Shown in pieces: positions 40,780 through 53,486 of a stretch of DNA of 64,000 nucleotides. Positions within the stretch are counted from its first letter, which is position 1. Each line of letters opens with the position of its first letter. A program made the translations under genes and the position numbers. Source of the stretch: Nymphaea colorata (taxonomy: Eukaryota > Streptophyta > Magnoliopsida > Nymphaeales > Nymphaeaceae); assembly GCF_008831285.2 (NCBI RefSeq), contig NC_045147.1, positions 10,977,427 to 11,041,426 of the forward strand, written 5' to 3'. Under the pieces are notes generated by a model. The model did not search any database. It was not told where the DNA came from and saw only the letters and a program-made list of their open reading frames with translations.

Positions 40780-43150
40780 GCATGCTGGGGATAAGCCTCC
40801 TTACTTTTATTCAAGACATAGTAATACGCACAGAAGGGAAGGTCAGAACAGCGTCTTTAGCCATCAAAAACAAAAAAAAAAAAAAATCAGGATTTGCACT
40901 AACCTTCTTATACGTTCATTAGGCTTTCTTCTTCCATCTGTCGTTTGTGTGAAGTTCCTCACTCACTCCTCATCTTGCGAAAGGATGGTTACTTTGTCTC
41001 GATATTCTTTATGATAGTTGGTCTCCAAGATAGCTCAATCCCACCACTAATACATTCTACTGGACATCACCTTAGATGTTTCTCAATGTCCTTGGGTCAT
41101 ATAAAGCTGTGAAAGGCATCAACACATGTATTCCAAGCATCCCTCCTCAATTGCATAGCAGATGAAGCAATTCTCTCATAAAATCATTTGTTCCTGTACC
41201 AAATGCTATTTTCCAACACTCATGATGCCGAAGTCCCCTGATGTTCTTGTGCATGCCTCTCTTGACTTCATGCTGAATATCCTTAGTTCCTTACTAGGTG
41301 TTATGTAAATTCCAAACTTTGCAACTACTCATTTCCATGTTTGTTTTTCGAAGCAGTAATCTATCATCACATGATATTTTGTTATCTTCTACACCTCCAT
41401 GCATGATGCATCTATTCAGTAGACGAACAGAATAACTTTCGTAATCTATCTATGGTGGTAGTCTTACCTCACATGCAATATATGCATACCAGCAACTTCT
41501 CGTTACAGTCTGCCCACACCAAATCTCCTTCATCTTTCCTTTCTTTTTTTGTTGCCTTCTGCACTTCATCTACATGTCTTCAGGCCTGATACACTTGTTT
41601 GTCAGTCTGTTTTTTTATATACAAAAAAATGAACGATGTTTTTCACAGCAATCCTTAAATAGTTTTCTTTATATCTCTCTCAATATTCCCATGCACCATT
41701 CCAGTTAAACTCTGTAGTCTCACCTTACCAATCTAATAATTGGTTCAATATCTAATTCTTTCCCCATTGCCCACTTCCTATTCCACCTTGTTAGGAATCC
41801 ATGCCCACTCCACACTAATCTTCTCCATCCCCATGAACCCTTGGTCACTCTACGTAAGACTCTGTGCCAATGGAAATATTTGCTCTTGTAAAGTCTGGCT
41901 CATAACGCATCATTTTGAAGAAATTTAATGCACCAACTAATAAGAACTGTCGTATTTTTTTCTTCAACTCTTTTGACCCCCACTCCTTTCTCATCCACCG
42001 ATAAGCATATTCTACTCCACTCACACCTCTTCTTGCTCATTCCATAAGAAATTTATACAAGCTTGCTCAATTTTTTACATACATAGCTAGGCAAGGGAAA
42101 ACTGTCATCCAATAGTACAAGACAGTCATCAACACATATCTAATGAGACATGCTCTACTTGCAAAGACAATCATTCCCGCTTTCCATCTAGCCATGCACT
42201 TTTCCATTTTGCTGACTTAGAGTCATAAACAGATATTCTTCTGTGAGGTTGCCTCTAAATTAAGAAAAGCCACAAGATATGACAAAGGAAAGCCATCCAT
42301 TTGCCACTACAATATACTGCTGAGTTCTTCAACTGTGCACTCCACTGTCTTATTCAGGATGAATTCTAACTTATCCTTATTAATCTTCGTGCTTACCAAC
42401 AGTTAAAATTCTTGCAGCTACAGTGTATATTGACCTCTTAGAAGCCTTAGCAACAAAGAACATGTCATCGTCATACAGGACTGAACATTCTTCTTGTCTA
42501 ACCCTACGAACTTTTTGGAATTTGAATGTCTCTTCTCCTCACCTCTAGATGCAGCATACATTTTAATACTGCCACAACCAGAATGGAAGATAAGGGGACA
42601 TGGGTTTCATTGTTTATGACCATGCGTCCTTTTAAAGTTATCTCTCAAGAAAGTAGAAACCATTCGCTACCAGTTCAGAAGAAGTGGTCATGTCACACTT
42701 CACAAAACTCTCAAGCCACCAAGGATGGAAGCCCAAAAGGAGCATGTTGTTCTCTATGAACATCCTAGACGCCTTAATTCATATGTTTTGGACAGGTCTA
42801 CTTTCATGTAACGTTCTCATTTATGTCAAAACTCCTTTGTGTTTACCATTTCATTTTATGTACAGAATATTGTCTTGGATTCGTCTTCCACTAGAGAATC
42901 CTCTTTATGCCAAAACTCCTATGTGTTTACCATCTTATTTTGCCTACAACATATTGTATTGGATTTGTCGTCCTCTAGAGAATGCAACTTGATTTGGCTG
43001 AATGATAATCTTAGTAATTTCTCTCATTCTCCATACCGTCACTTTGGTTGCGATTTTATTGACCATGTTACTAAGAGAAATCCGTCTAAAATCTTAGACG
43101 GTTTGTGCAATGTCTTTCTTTGCAATGCTTGACATTGACACTGTTTACTA
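40780..43150 (-). mobile_element. L1-type LINE ORF2 remnant (decayed)
   Basis: Minus-strand translations, in several frames, follow the order of plant LINE ORF2: PNQVAFSRGRQIQ (about 42990-42950), GRRIQDNIL, MLLLGFHPWWLESFVKC, QSCMTMT/YDDDMFFVAKA (about 42478-42445, equivalent to FADDTFFVAKA), DKLEFILNKTV, the post-RT region PLPSYVCKKIEQACINFLW (about 42090-42035), EKGVGVKRVEEKN, and KGSWGWRRLVWSGH (about 41845-41805). Many stops and frameshifts are present, so it is inactive. The 5' part of RT, ORF1 and a poly(A) tail were not identified, and both ends are approximate. The segment at 42826-42993 is duplicated. Confidence 0.8.
42826..42993. repeat. 84-bp tandem duplication inside the LINE remnant
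   Basis: CAAAACTCC(T)(T/A)TGTGTTTACC begins at about 42827 and again at about 42911. Both units continue to TCGTC(T/C)TCC and CTAGAGAAT. The unit encodes the RQIQ-N-L motif of LINE RT on the minus strand, so the motif appears twice. The copies differ at roughly one base in six, so the duplication is old. Confidence 0.7.
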
Positions 43151-43264
43151 GCTTGTTCATCTTGGAAAAGTCTTGAAATGCTGCTGAACATAGCTTGTTC
43201 ATCCTGAAAAATATTTTAAACTTGTTCCCTAATAGTGCTCAAGCAGTTCTGATAAAAGTACTAC

Positions 43265-43450
43265 ATGAATTTGCTCCAATCTTTTAGGACAAATTGATGA
43301 AACAGTTCCATTTGCCAAACTGGCTCATATGAACTGTTTGCTAGCCAAGACGCTTTATGATTGTCCCATGAATCTGTCTCAAAAATCGAGGCAAGTAGGT
43401 TCATGGAATATTAATTTATTCATTCTATGAATCTGCCCTAAAAATTGAAC
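43265..43450. mobile_element. Degenerate family A MITE
   Basis: Contains ACAAATTGATGAAAC, TTTGCCAAACTGG, CCCATGAATCTGTC and GGTTCATGGAATATT, which are family A interior blocks. The ends are not clear. Confidence 0.4.
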
Positions 43451-46400
43451 CCAAAGAAAAGAGGGTTTGGTTTTGTACAAGAAAAGGTGTTCGATAACCT
43501 TTTCCCCCTCCTCTGTCTCCCAATCACCATCATCGTGGTGAAGCAAACTCTTCATGCTGACCGGAAAAAGATACCCCATCTAGAATTTTGGGCACCTTAG
43601 TCTGTATATGAGGAAAAAGCCTTCTCATAACATACAAATTTACATTTTTTGGTAGATGATGCTCAATGATGCTTTAACTTTATTTTCTAAAGTTTGGTAG
43701 CGTTCTTGACATGACCCAAATCTGCAGAGAAAAACTTTACCCATCTCATGAAACCCTACAATTTTCTTTCTAGATGGTTGTTTCTAATCTCCACGTTAAA
43801 AGACTCAACTTTCCGCGGTTCGGTACTGTTCTTGACATCCTATATTTAATCCACGCCACTTTTTATAGGAAAAAAAAAGCTTCTTGTCAAGTGAAACATA
43901 TATATATATACAGATCAGTGGGTCTGCCTTTGGCTGAAAGTAAACGACTGGATTTTAATTTCCGGGTTTTAGTTAGAGGACTTGTTGACGCCCTAATCAT
44001 GCATGGAGAAAAAGATTTTCCTGTCACATGGAGTCTCGCAAACTTTCTGCGTACATCCAAAAACTTGAGTCAGCACTTTTGTCTCTTGCGGCTTTGTAGT
44101 GGGATTTTCGTTTCCAGATATTGAAGGTCAACCGCGTTTTGATGGTAAAACTACGTTACTTGTAAGACTAAGATTTCTTTTCCTTTCCTTCCTTCTTCCC
44201 TTTATTGATCTTGTTGGAAACTTCTTTCCAGAAAGGTTCTGTTCAAGAAATAAACAGCCCATGTTTTGAGAAATTCCACTCTTACGCCTGGTTAAGAAAT
44301 AAATCCTGATCAGAAAGATGATGTTTGCCCTTAGCCAGAGGAATGGACCATGTAAATGACTTAATGCCTTTAAAAGCCTGTTTTTGTAAATATTTAAAAG
44401 CATACATTTCAATAATCTTTTCTTTTCCCACCAAGGATTAAGTGTGGGAAGTATTTTGAATATGTACTTGTTTAATTTTTGATAAATGTAAGCATATTCT
44501 TTAAGCATTTTTATTAAACTTGTACGTACTTTCTGAAAAACTTGTGAAACAAAAGCATGATTTTGCAAAATGTGAATTGAATTTTCGAATAGTAAATGAA
44601 TTAGATTTATGTCAAATGCTTTCTTAAATCTTATCTCTCCATCACTGCAGTATCTTCTTACAGCTCTTAGACATCTTAATAAAAAAAAAAGGCTGATGCC
44701 AACATGAAGTTAGATGTTACATATTTGCATATGAAAATAACTTGATAAACCAGACCGATGTTAATTATTCAACATGAATTCAAACTAGGTAGACATTTAC
44801 AACTTACATATATATAATTCAAACACATTATATTGTTGTGAGTACGAATTTTTGGGTATTTAGGTCACAGAGTTCTATGTAGACTTGTACAATTTTCTTT
44901 CAGAAAAATTGGTAACTTTTTTAGAGAGCAGAATTTATTTGTTATGAAGAGTTTCGAACAAAATGCCGAAGCTTGTCAGAAGCGTGGCTGATTCATTTAC
45001 AATCTTTCAAAGCGCTTCTACGGTTTGAGCCTTTTTCATAAAGTGTGTTTAAAGTATAGAATGAAATTCTAGCAAACATGTGATTTTTCATTTATTTATG
45101 GCGACATGCATTATTGCCAATGGAGATTATGGAGTCATTTGATATGGAACAACACCAGCTTCATTGCGGTAAAAATATGTGATAAAAAATGTATCTCTCT
45201 CTCTCTCTTAAGGGCTCTGATTCGTTCTTGCTTATTGCTTAGCTCCAAATTGGTTATGTTGGAGTAAAGTTAGTTGTTCCACTGGTTCACGCTCACTTCT
45301 ATGGTTTTATCACAGGGGTGGAGCCAAAGGGAGCCCCCTACGGGCCTTGGCCTCACTTCAATTTTTTTTAAATAAAAATTTTACATATAAAAAATTTTAC
45401 TTGTCATATCTAAAAATTTTGAAAATTGATATTTGAGCGCATGTCAAAATTTTAAAACTTTAATTCGGTTCTTCTTATAAAAAATTTTTGGCTCCACGCT
45501 AAGTTGTCATAAAAAAGCTGAAACCATAATCATAAAAAACACCAAAACTAAAAAAAACACGTTTTGTTCATGTTTATACTTTTTTTCTCATTTGAAGTGT
45601 TTTTTCATTTTTTTTATTGCTGAACTACTTGTTTCCATTTTCTACTTTTTATTTGTTGATGATCTATTTGATGTTGTCATATTAAATTTTTTGTTTTTGT
45701 AATTTTTAAGACTTTTAAAATTTTTAAATATTAATTGTATATTTTTCTTTTTATATTTTTTTAGTCCCGCTGTATTATGTTCGAAAAAAACATCACCATT
45801 TAAAGTACGAAAACGATATTTGTAACTATGTCTCAAATCATAATGTAGCAGAGTTGAGACATTTCGAAAGTGAATAATTCCTCCTTTTCAATGTGCTGGA
45901 GTTAGGCAGAGGTATTGATTTGCTAGGACAAGTTGAGGATAAGCATTCCCTCTCGACCTCACTGGTGGCAGGAGGGGCTGAGGCTCCAGCCCTGCCAACC
46001 CTAGGCCACCCAACATCTGCCAAATTGCTCTTCTTCCACTCTTCTCTTTCTGACATCGCTTTCCGGCTAGCTAAGAACGATGGCTCTGTACTTGAATGCC
46101 ATTAAAATCTTGCCGGAAACTTACTGAGATGATTTTTTTTTTTCTTTGAAATAGTTTTGAGGTTATAATCAAATTTATTTAGGCTATGCTTGATAGCATA
46201 AAGATTAACAATAGATTTTAGATCCATAATTGGTATAAACAAAGTAAAGACATTCAATATAAAAAACTTTAGATTTAAGAACAGATATGAGAAGGTCTGA
46301 CCTTGTTTTGTTTGCACTGAATGAAGTTTAATAAATGAAAATTTTGCATAAGCATGCTCAAGTTTTAATGAAATATAAAAAATGGATTTCTTTTGTATGG

Positions 46401-48740
46401 AAAAGAAGAGATTGGAGGAAAGAAATTCAAACTGAAACATGGCTTTCACTTTTCAGTTATATCAGTAACATCTGAACATGTTTTTGTAAAAGGTTCACTA
46501 ATAAATAGTGAGCTACAACGCGTTTTGATGAGGACTGGACAAAGGAGGCGCTAACATCTCCCTCTCTTTCTTTCCTGAAAAAGATTTCATAATACATCGG
46601 ATCTCGTCCTCAGCAGCCCAAGTGGGACCTGCCTCACCAAACCCAACTGAAAATTTCAGAGAGAAGACTCTCTCATCTTCTTCCCCAATCTCTTCTGATC
46701 CTCATTCACATCTAAATGATGCAGTGCAGGAAGGATGCAGCTGGACTCCATACGTAAGACAGGCAGCAGCATTCAGAGCTAAAAAGGAATCCTCCTCCTG
46801 CCTTTTTCTTTCTTTTATTTTTCCCCTCTCAAAAGAGTTATTCCTTCTTACTGCCCACTTTTGCCTTTTGAAAGCTGGCAAAAAGCGAACTACCGCCCTT
46901 CCCTTTTCCTTGTCCTTTTTGGCAAATTAAAGCGCGAGCAAACCGGTGGTGGTGGTGGCGCTGCTGCTGCTTCTGCAATGTGACGAAACCAGTGATGGCG
47001 AAAACATAGAAATATTACTAAAAGTAAGAAGATGGAGCCACTACGAGTCGGACTACGAATTGGGCAGACTAAGAGATAGGTGAGGATGCGAAAGGGTCTG
47101 GATTTAAGAGATAAGAGACACAGAATACACGATTTCAGGGATAAATTTTGAAGCCATTTCTTTCATCGCAGCAGCACCGCTGCCCATTTTTCCAGAGGGG
47201 ATGAATCGTTTCGGACAGTGTGATCTCTCTGTAGATAAAGCCACGAAGAAAACAAGAAATTAAACATATTAACGCGAGATCTGATACACTAGTACTGGAC
47301 TGGTTGGCGCCTGCGACAGAAGTTCAGAATATAATACCCAACTTGAAATGTAAACGGTTTCAATTGAAATAATTTCGAGTACATTGAAGTTCGAAAATGG
47401 AGGAACTCGCTACAGTCCAAAAAGGTAAAGTTTCCCAAAGCCATTTCTTCCCCATTAAAGGCTCCCTATGTAGGATGTCCATGGGAAATGCAAAAGCATT
47501 ATTGACCTCTGTAATGTCAAAAAGTTTTTGGCCTTCCGAAGCAGGACTTTTTCAACAACCAATCAGTCGAAGTCTAATGGAAGAAAACGAGTGGTCGTTG
47601 GGTGGATTTAATGTACATTTTGAGATTTCAAAATTTGAATTTTTTCCACTTAACGTTGTCTGATTTAACTGCCCTCAAATTCGAAAAAACAAGAAAGGAT
47701 AAAAGCTGTGATATTTAAGAACTCATGGGAATCCCAAAAAGAAAGAAAAAATTTAAGAGAAAATGGCAGCTCATGGTGGGTCTACCAATGCCACCATCAG
47801 CGCAAACGACAGGACCGAGGTGAAATTTGAGGTGCCGTCAGTTTAGCTTCGGCTCTTTGTCAATGGAGGTGGTGGGAGGCCAAAATTTCGAACAAGTCTC
47901 GAGTTTGGTACTTCACATGGACGACAAATGGGAGATGAGGTTCGATTTTCGTAGCCATAGAAGAAGAAGAAGAAAAATGGAAGGCTTACAAAAAGAACAG
48001 TTCCCCATATCTTTTCTGTTCTCTTCCTTACCGTGTCCAATTCAACTACCTTCTTTCTCTCCCATCCTCTTTTTCTGCCTCCAATAAAAGGAATCCGAGA
48101 GTGAAAACTAAAAAGAATTTTACGCCATGTCCCTTTCACCATGGCCAGGTTCTGAGCGTGGAATTCAAAGTTTCTTGGTAGCAGGAGGAGGAGGATCGCA
48201 TGCGGTCTGCCAAGATCCAGGGCCCAACGTTTACCAGCCACCACCAAAGAACTCTCCACTTGATATCCTCTCTCTCTCTCTCCCTCCACAGTCTCGAGTT
48301 TCCTTCCTTTCCCGGTTTAAATAAAATGTCGGCTCTGTCCCTCAACGGATTAAATTAAAAATCCTCTTCAAATGGGCAGGAAGCAGGACGGTCCCCCTTC
48401 CCTCTGTGTCTCTGTCACTGTCTTACCGTGGTTCTCCACACAAAATGCTTGCCTCTCCTTCCTTTTAGATGTTGAGCAGTCCCTCGCAGACAACAGGGAG
48501 AGAGAGATTAACCATCACCCTTTTCCTGGCTCTGCTTTCTGATCCTGATCATCCACATCAAGCGCCTGATCAGCTTCTTTTTTCCCTTGCTCTTGAGGTG
48601 CCGTCACTTGTTTCCTTCTTGTGGTGGCGAGGCTGGCCTTCTTCGACCAAGCCACGGAGAAGAGAGGGAGTTCTCTTTTGGGGAGAAGACACAGAGGCCC
48701 CAAGGATAATCTGACCCTCTTAATCCTATCTTTTGATACC
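43451..48740. other. Gene-poor spacer upstream of LRR-RLK
   Basis: Apart from the family B element no feature is recognised. Open frames at 44128-44568, 46622-46930 and 47843-48289 show no family resemblance and poor codon character. The last few hundred bases, rich in CT runs (for example 48270-48292), should hold the promoter and leader of the receptor kinase; ATGs precede the chosen start. Confidence 0.45.
45313..45502. mobile_element. hAT-like MITE (family B)
   Basis: Left end CAGGGGTGGAGCCAAAGG; right end ATTTTTGGCTCCACGCTAAG. Core CTAAAAATTTTGAAAATTGA and GTCAAAATTTTAAAACTTTA matches the 24126 copy nearly base for base. Confidence 0.7.
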
Positions 48741-51625
48741 ATGTGCGTAGTGAGTGTCTTGAACGGCAAGGCTCGCTGCGTTTTCTTCTACATAGTTTTC
48801 TCGTGGCTCTGTGCTTATGGATTCATTGGGAGCCATGGAACCACTCTATCCGATGAGATAGAGGCTCTGATGGAGATGAAAACGGCGTTGGACCCTCGCA
48901 ACCGGATCCTGTCTTCATGGTCGAGCGACGCGGACCCTTGCAGAGGCGCCTTCTTAGGGGTGGCATGCAATGAGCAGGGCAAGGTCGCAAACATCTCGTT
49001 GCAGGGGAAGGGTCTCGCCGGCTCCGTCCCGGAGTCTCTCTCTCGTCTCACAAGCCTCACAGGGCTTTACCTCCACTACAACTCACTGAAAGGCGAAATA
49101 CCCAAGCAGATTTCGGAGCTCACTCTGCTCACCGATCTCTACCTCAACGTCAATAACCTCTCCGGCTCCATTCCTCTGCAGCTGGGCTCCATGCCCAACC
49201 TTCAAGGCAAGTAAAAAAAATATCTCCTTTTTCTTTTCTCCATCTCTATCGAGGATGTAGGAATGATCTTCATCTAGCTAACGCCAGATTTTCGCCTTTC
49301 CGCTCTTTTGTTTCTCCTCCCATCAGCTCTGCAGCTTTGCTGTAACCGGCTAGAGGGGAGCATTCCTAAGGAGCTGGGCTCGTTGAAGAAGTTAAGCGTC
49401 TTGGCTCTTCAGAACAACCGATTGACAGGCGCCATCCCCGCGACTCTTGGGGATTTAACGTCGGTTACTCGGCTGGACTTGAGCTCCAATGACCTCTTCG
49501 GCTCCATCCCGAGCAGGCTCGCCTCTCTCCCACAGCTGACGGTTCTGGATGTCCACAACAACAGTCTCTCCGGCACTGTCCCTGGCGGTATCTTCCTTTG
49601 CCTTGTGCTTCCTTTTCTCCATTTGCCTGCTCTTCCTCTTTTCATTCAATGTCCTACTTCTTAGAATTTCTCTATGGATTCCAGCTATTTCCTTTTTCAT
49701 TTTTGAAAACAAGACCACGTTTTTAGCCATCCTCGAGTCCGAAATCTTCTTGCACCTGCCAAATATGAAGCATCCATCACATTGTTATGAACGGCGTTGC
49801 TATCTTTCTCAGTTTCTCCTGTCATTCATCGCCAGTTTGGGCAAATGTTTTCAATTTCTTGCGACAATGTGGTCTCTTTTCTAGAATGAAATGCAGCAAG
49901 ATGGGTTTGAATGTGAAATTCCATTGCATTTTGCGCATATCAGGCTATGATGGTTGCTGAAACTCTCTCTCTAAACACACACACACTCTCTCTCTATCTC
50001 TTCCCACTTCTTGTTGGCGTTGAACGTAAAATTTCTCTTAGCATGCAATCGTCACAGCTGTTAATAAAATTATTCTTTATCTCTTTCCTCGCGTTGTTCA
50101 TATTGTTCGCTACTGGTGTTGGCTTTTTGTCCCAGATTTGAAGAGATTGAAGCAGGGCTTCCATTATGAAAACAACAAGGATTTGTGTGGCTTGGAGTAC
50201 GATGATCTAAGAGCCTGCACTTCGTCGGACCCCTCTTCAAAGCAAGGAGATGGCAAGCCTGAGAGTGTATCTCCTAAGATCCCCGAGTCGGCTAATGTGC
50301 AGCAATCTACGGCATGTGCCAGTCGGAGCTGCCTAAATGGTGCCCCTTCCTCATATTCTCCCAGATCTTCACGAATCGCAGTCTTCGTGGTGGTTGTGGC
50401 CCTCGCTGGTGGTAGCTTGGTCTGCAGCCTCTTCCTCTTCTCTTGGTATCGACGACGAAAACAGAAGATTGGTAGCGCCTTCGAGACTAGCGACGGCCGG
50501 TGCAGCACCACGGAGTTTATGGCCGCCAAAGATTTTAGCAGGAAGAGCGCTTCCCCCTTAATTAGCGTAGAGTACGCCAACGGGTGGGATCCCCTGCCGG
50601 ATGAAGCATCAAACGGCGGCAGCCTCAGTGCTTTCCATTGTCCCTCGCAAGGCGATGCGCACCATAGTTACAGGTTCAATCTGGAGGAGGTCGAATCGGC
50701 GACCCAGTACTTTTCCGAAGTCAATCTTTTGGGAAGGAGCAACTTCTCGTCCGTCCACCGGGGAATCCTACGGGACGGTTCCGTCGTCGCCGTGAGGACT
50801 CTCAACAAGACGAGCTGCAAGACGTCGGAGGACGATTTCCAAAAGGGCTTAAAAATTGTAGCCTCTCTCCGCCATGAACATCTAGTGAAACTGAGGGGGT
50901 TCTGTTGCTCGAGGGGAAGGGGAGAGTGTTTCCTGGTTTATGATTTCGTGCCTAATGGCAGCTTGGTCGACTATCTGGACATCAAGGCGGACGATGCTGG
51001 TCTAAAGCCGCTCGAATGGTCGACGCGCGTATGGATCATCAATGGCATCGCTAAAGGTTGTCTCCCTCTCTGTGCTTGGAATCGTGAAAACCATTGAATT
51101 AAACGACCTTTATCTTTCTCTTCTCATTCCTTTCCTGGTTTTATGTCTTCAGCCATCGAATATCTCCATGGGAGTATGGACAAGCCTTCCTTGGTTCATC
51201 AGAACATCTCAGCGGAGAAGGTGTTGCTGGATCAGCATTTCAATCCTCTTCTCTCTTCCTCGGGCCTGCACAAGCTTCTCGCCGACGACGTCGTCTTCTC
51301 CACCTTGAAGGCCAGTGCTGCCATGGGCTACCTAGCCCCAGAATACATGACGATTGGTCGCTTCACCAAGGAGAGCGACGTCTATGCCTTTGGTGTGTTG
51401 GTTCTGCAGATACTGTCAGGCAAGAGGAGGGTTAGCTTAACCATGCGGCAAGCTGCGGAGTCAGGGAACCTGGAGGACTTCATGGACGGCAAGCTGCAAG
51501 GCCATTACTCCATCACGGAGGCCATGAGCATGGTGAGGATTTCGCTTTGCTGCACGAGTGAATCGCCGAGCCACAGACCTTCCATGAGCACCGTAGTTCA
51601 AGAGCTCAGCAGCCGCAGCAGCTGA
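48741..51625 (+). CDS. LRR receptor-like pseudokinase (LRR-IV type, like At5g51560/At4g22730/At2g45340)
   Basis: Membrane receptor-like protein; ligand and partners unknown. Four exons: 48741-49206, 49327-49587, 50136-51056 and 51153-51625; 2121 bp, 706 residues. Signal peptide at about 1-33, LRRNT with DPCRGAFLGVAC, about six LRRs (to 242), spacer, single membrane span at about 323-346, kinase-like domain at about 423-700. Catalytic signatures are altered: the glycine loop is GRSNFSSV, the VAIK lysine is Arg (VAVR), HRD is replaced by HQN at 565-567, and DFG by SSG. The APE motif (LAPEY) and SDVYAFGV are kept. HQN and the changed DFG are shared by the subfamily, so this is a receptor pseudokinase rather than a decayed gene. 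Intron 1 uses a GC donor (AAG|GCAAGT); no in-frame GT alternative works. A longer in-frame ATG at 48621 would bury the signal peptide, so the ATG at 48741 is preferred. Confidence 0.93.
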
Positions 51626-53486
51626 ATCCGATCGATCCATCGATCGACTCCTTTTTCGCTGGTAGTATGTTTGCTTCGGTTTTTTTGCAGTTGGGGAGAA
51701 GAATTCACGAGTATCAATGGTGGCCACTACTGGTTGGATGCCCTACCCATATATGATACGCCTCGTATCATCGTTAGGAGCACCGGTAGATGCTCTTACG
51801 AGGAAGGAGAGACGTCCTTCCGGTCTCTTGTTTCCTGCAATATGTATATATATTCTCACTCTTCCTCCATTTTCTTCCGGGTTTAGATATTGGGAAAATG
51901 CAAAAGCCGCTTGTGTTTGGCAGCCTTGCATTCAAATGCAGTTGTAATTCCTTGTTATTTGAGTAAAATGCTAGACTGAATTTATGAGAGAAAATTTCGA
52001 TGGAGACTGAAGTCGGCCCTTGAGCTCTCACTGCGCGCGCAGAGTCGGTGTAGAGGTCAGCTGGTGTGATTATACTATGTCTATAGGCATCTCTTGGCTC
52101 CTGCATCAGAGCTTGTAGCTGTAGAGGTCGCATGCTAACATGATCGATTTGTTGCGATGGGTGTCCAGACTCTGGAGATCCTTTTGTTCTGTTCTCGTTT
52201 GTGCCATTTTTCTGTCATTCAGCAACGAACCACCACACATACATACACATATTCACCCTATTCTCGAAGCAACATGAGATGTGATGAGCCAGATATCATT
52301 CAGTGAATGAGATTGTTGCTGGTTTCAACGGAAGAACACGGACGACTTAAGAGAGTCGCGCAGGAAAAAGAAACAAACCTTTTCACAAATGCGATTTTGA
52401 AAAGTTGAACAACCTTTTACATATCGCTCGCTCAATCGTTGACTGGCGGGTTTTTGCGATTTTTGTGCATATTCCTAAGAATGTCCCACACACAAACTTA
52501 AACGGGGCCTTCGCCCCCAATTATCTCACTCGCATATCTGACAGCCCAAACTAAGCGGGAAAATGGGAAGTCTTCAAAATTAACAAGGAAGCTCTTCACC
52601 ACTAAAGACTTCTAAGTTCTCCATTTCTATGTTCGTAACCAAAATTAAATGACTCCCTAGTATCGGTGAATCTCCCAAAGGAACAAGAGAAAAGAGAGAT
52701 ACAGAGAATGAAGAACCAAAATAAATTGGAGAGGCAGGGCATCAACCCCCGGACCTCTTACTAAGAGGATGCTCTACCATCTGAGCTAATACATTACCTT
52801 GGACAAATGACCCTCAAGTGGGTGAACTTGAATGCTCAAAAAACATAGGATACTGAGATCATGGAAAGGCGCATCAATGCGTCACTTTTTCGATGAGTGC
52901 TACTCCACTTGCACGCAGAGTCACATTTTCGATTACTACATAAGTGTACAAGTACTACTCACATGGACTGCAGTAAGCTAGGGACATTCTCATACCCATC
53001 CCAGATCCGATGCAGCGCAACTTAAATCCCCTGGGAACAGGAAGACTGGGAGAGCCTCCATATATTTTCCCGACAATCGTTTCAAAACTCCTGTGCTCAT
53101 TTTCCTGACGGTGGGTTCACTCTCCTGCCCATTTGAAACACCATAACCTAAGCCCAGCTTGTGGCAACTGAAATTCGTCTCAAAAATTCATCGGATGTTC
53201 TCATCCAGGGGCCAAACCACGGGCGGTCAGCCCCGCGAAAATCTTCCATTTACACACTATAATTCTCTAGAAAACATTTATTGACAGCCAATGTGATAGT
53301 TAATTGTCCAGAGCCTGAGAGAACGGGGTGAAAACAACCCAAATGCACTGCAGGATCACTTGATTCAGTACATAAACCCTCCACTGACATAAGAGTTCTA
53401 ACCATAAAGCAGTACAGCGAAAAGGTAATCTCAACTCCCCATCACAGCATCACCACAATGGTGCGTGGGAATGCAAGGAGAGGAAG
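51626..53486. other. Spacer between convergent LRR-RLK and MLF genes
   Basis: Holds both 3' UTRs and the tRNA-like sequence at 52727-52795. The minus frame at 51774-52133 has no family resemblance. Nothing else is recognised. Confidence 0.5.
52727..52795 (-). pseudogene. tRNA-like sequence, anticodon AGT (Thr-like), degenerate
   Basis: On the minus strand: TA, then a perfect D arm (GCTC-AGATGGTA-GAGC), an anticodon arm with stem CCTC/GAGG and 7-nt loop TTAGTAA (anticodon AGT, Thr), and a T arm CGGGG/CCCTG with loop GTTGATG in which the usual TTCGA has lost a base. The 3' end CCTCTCC-A is normal in form, but the 5' acceptor side AATGTAT does not pair with it. Probably a tRNA pseudogene or tRNA-derived remnant, not a working tRNA. 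Confidence 0.5.

Noticed and set aside
44128-44568. 146-codon minus-strand frame
   Set aside because: AT-driven Lys/Leu/Ile-rich translation with no recognisable motif or splice context.
48621-48740. 40-residue N-terminal extension of the LRR-RLK
   Set aside because: It would place charged sequence before a clear signal peptide that begins at the ATG at 48741.
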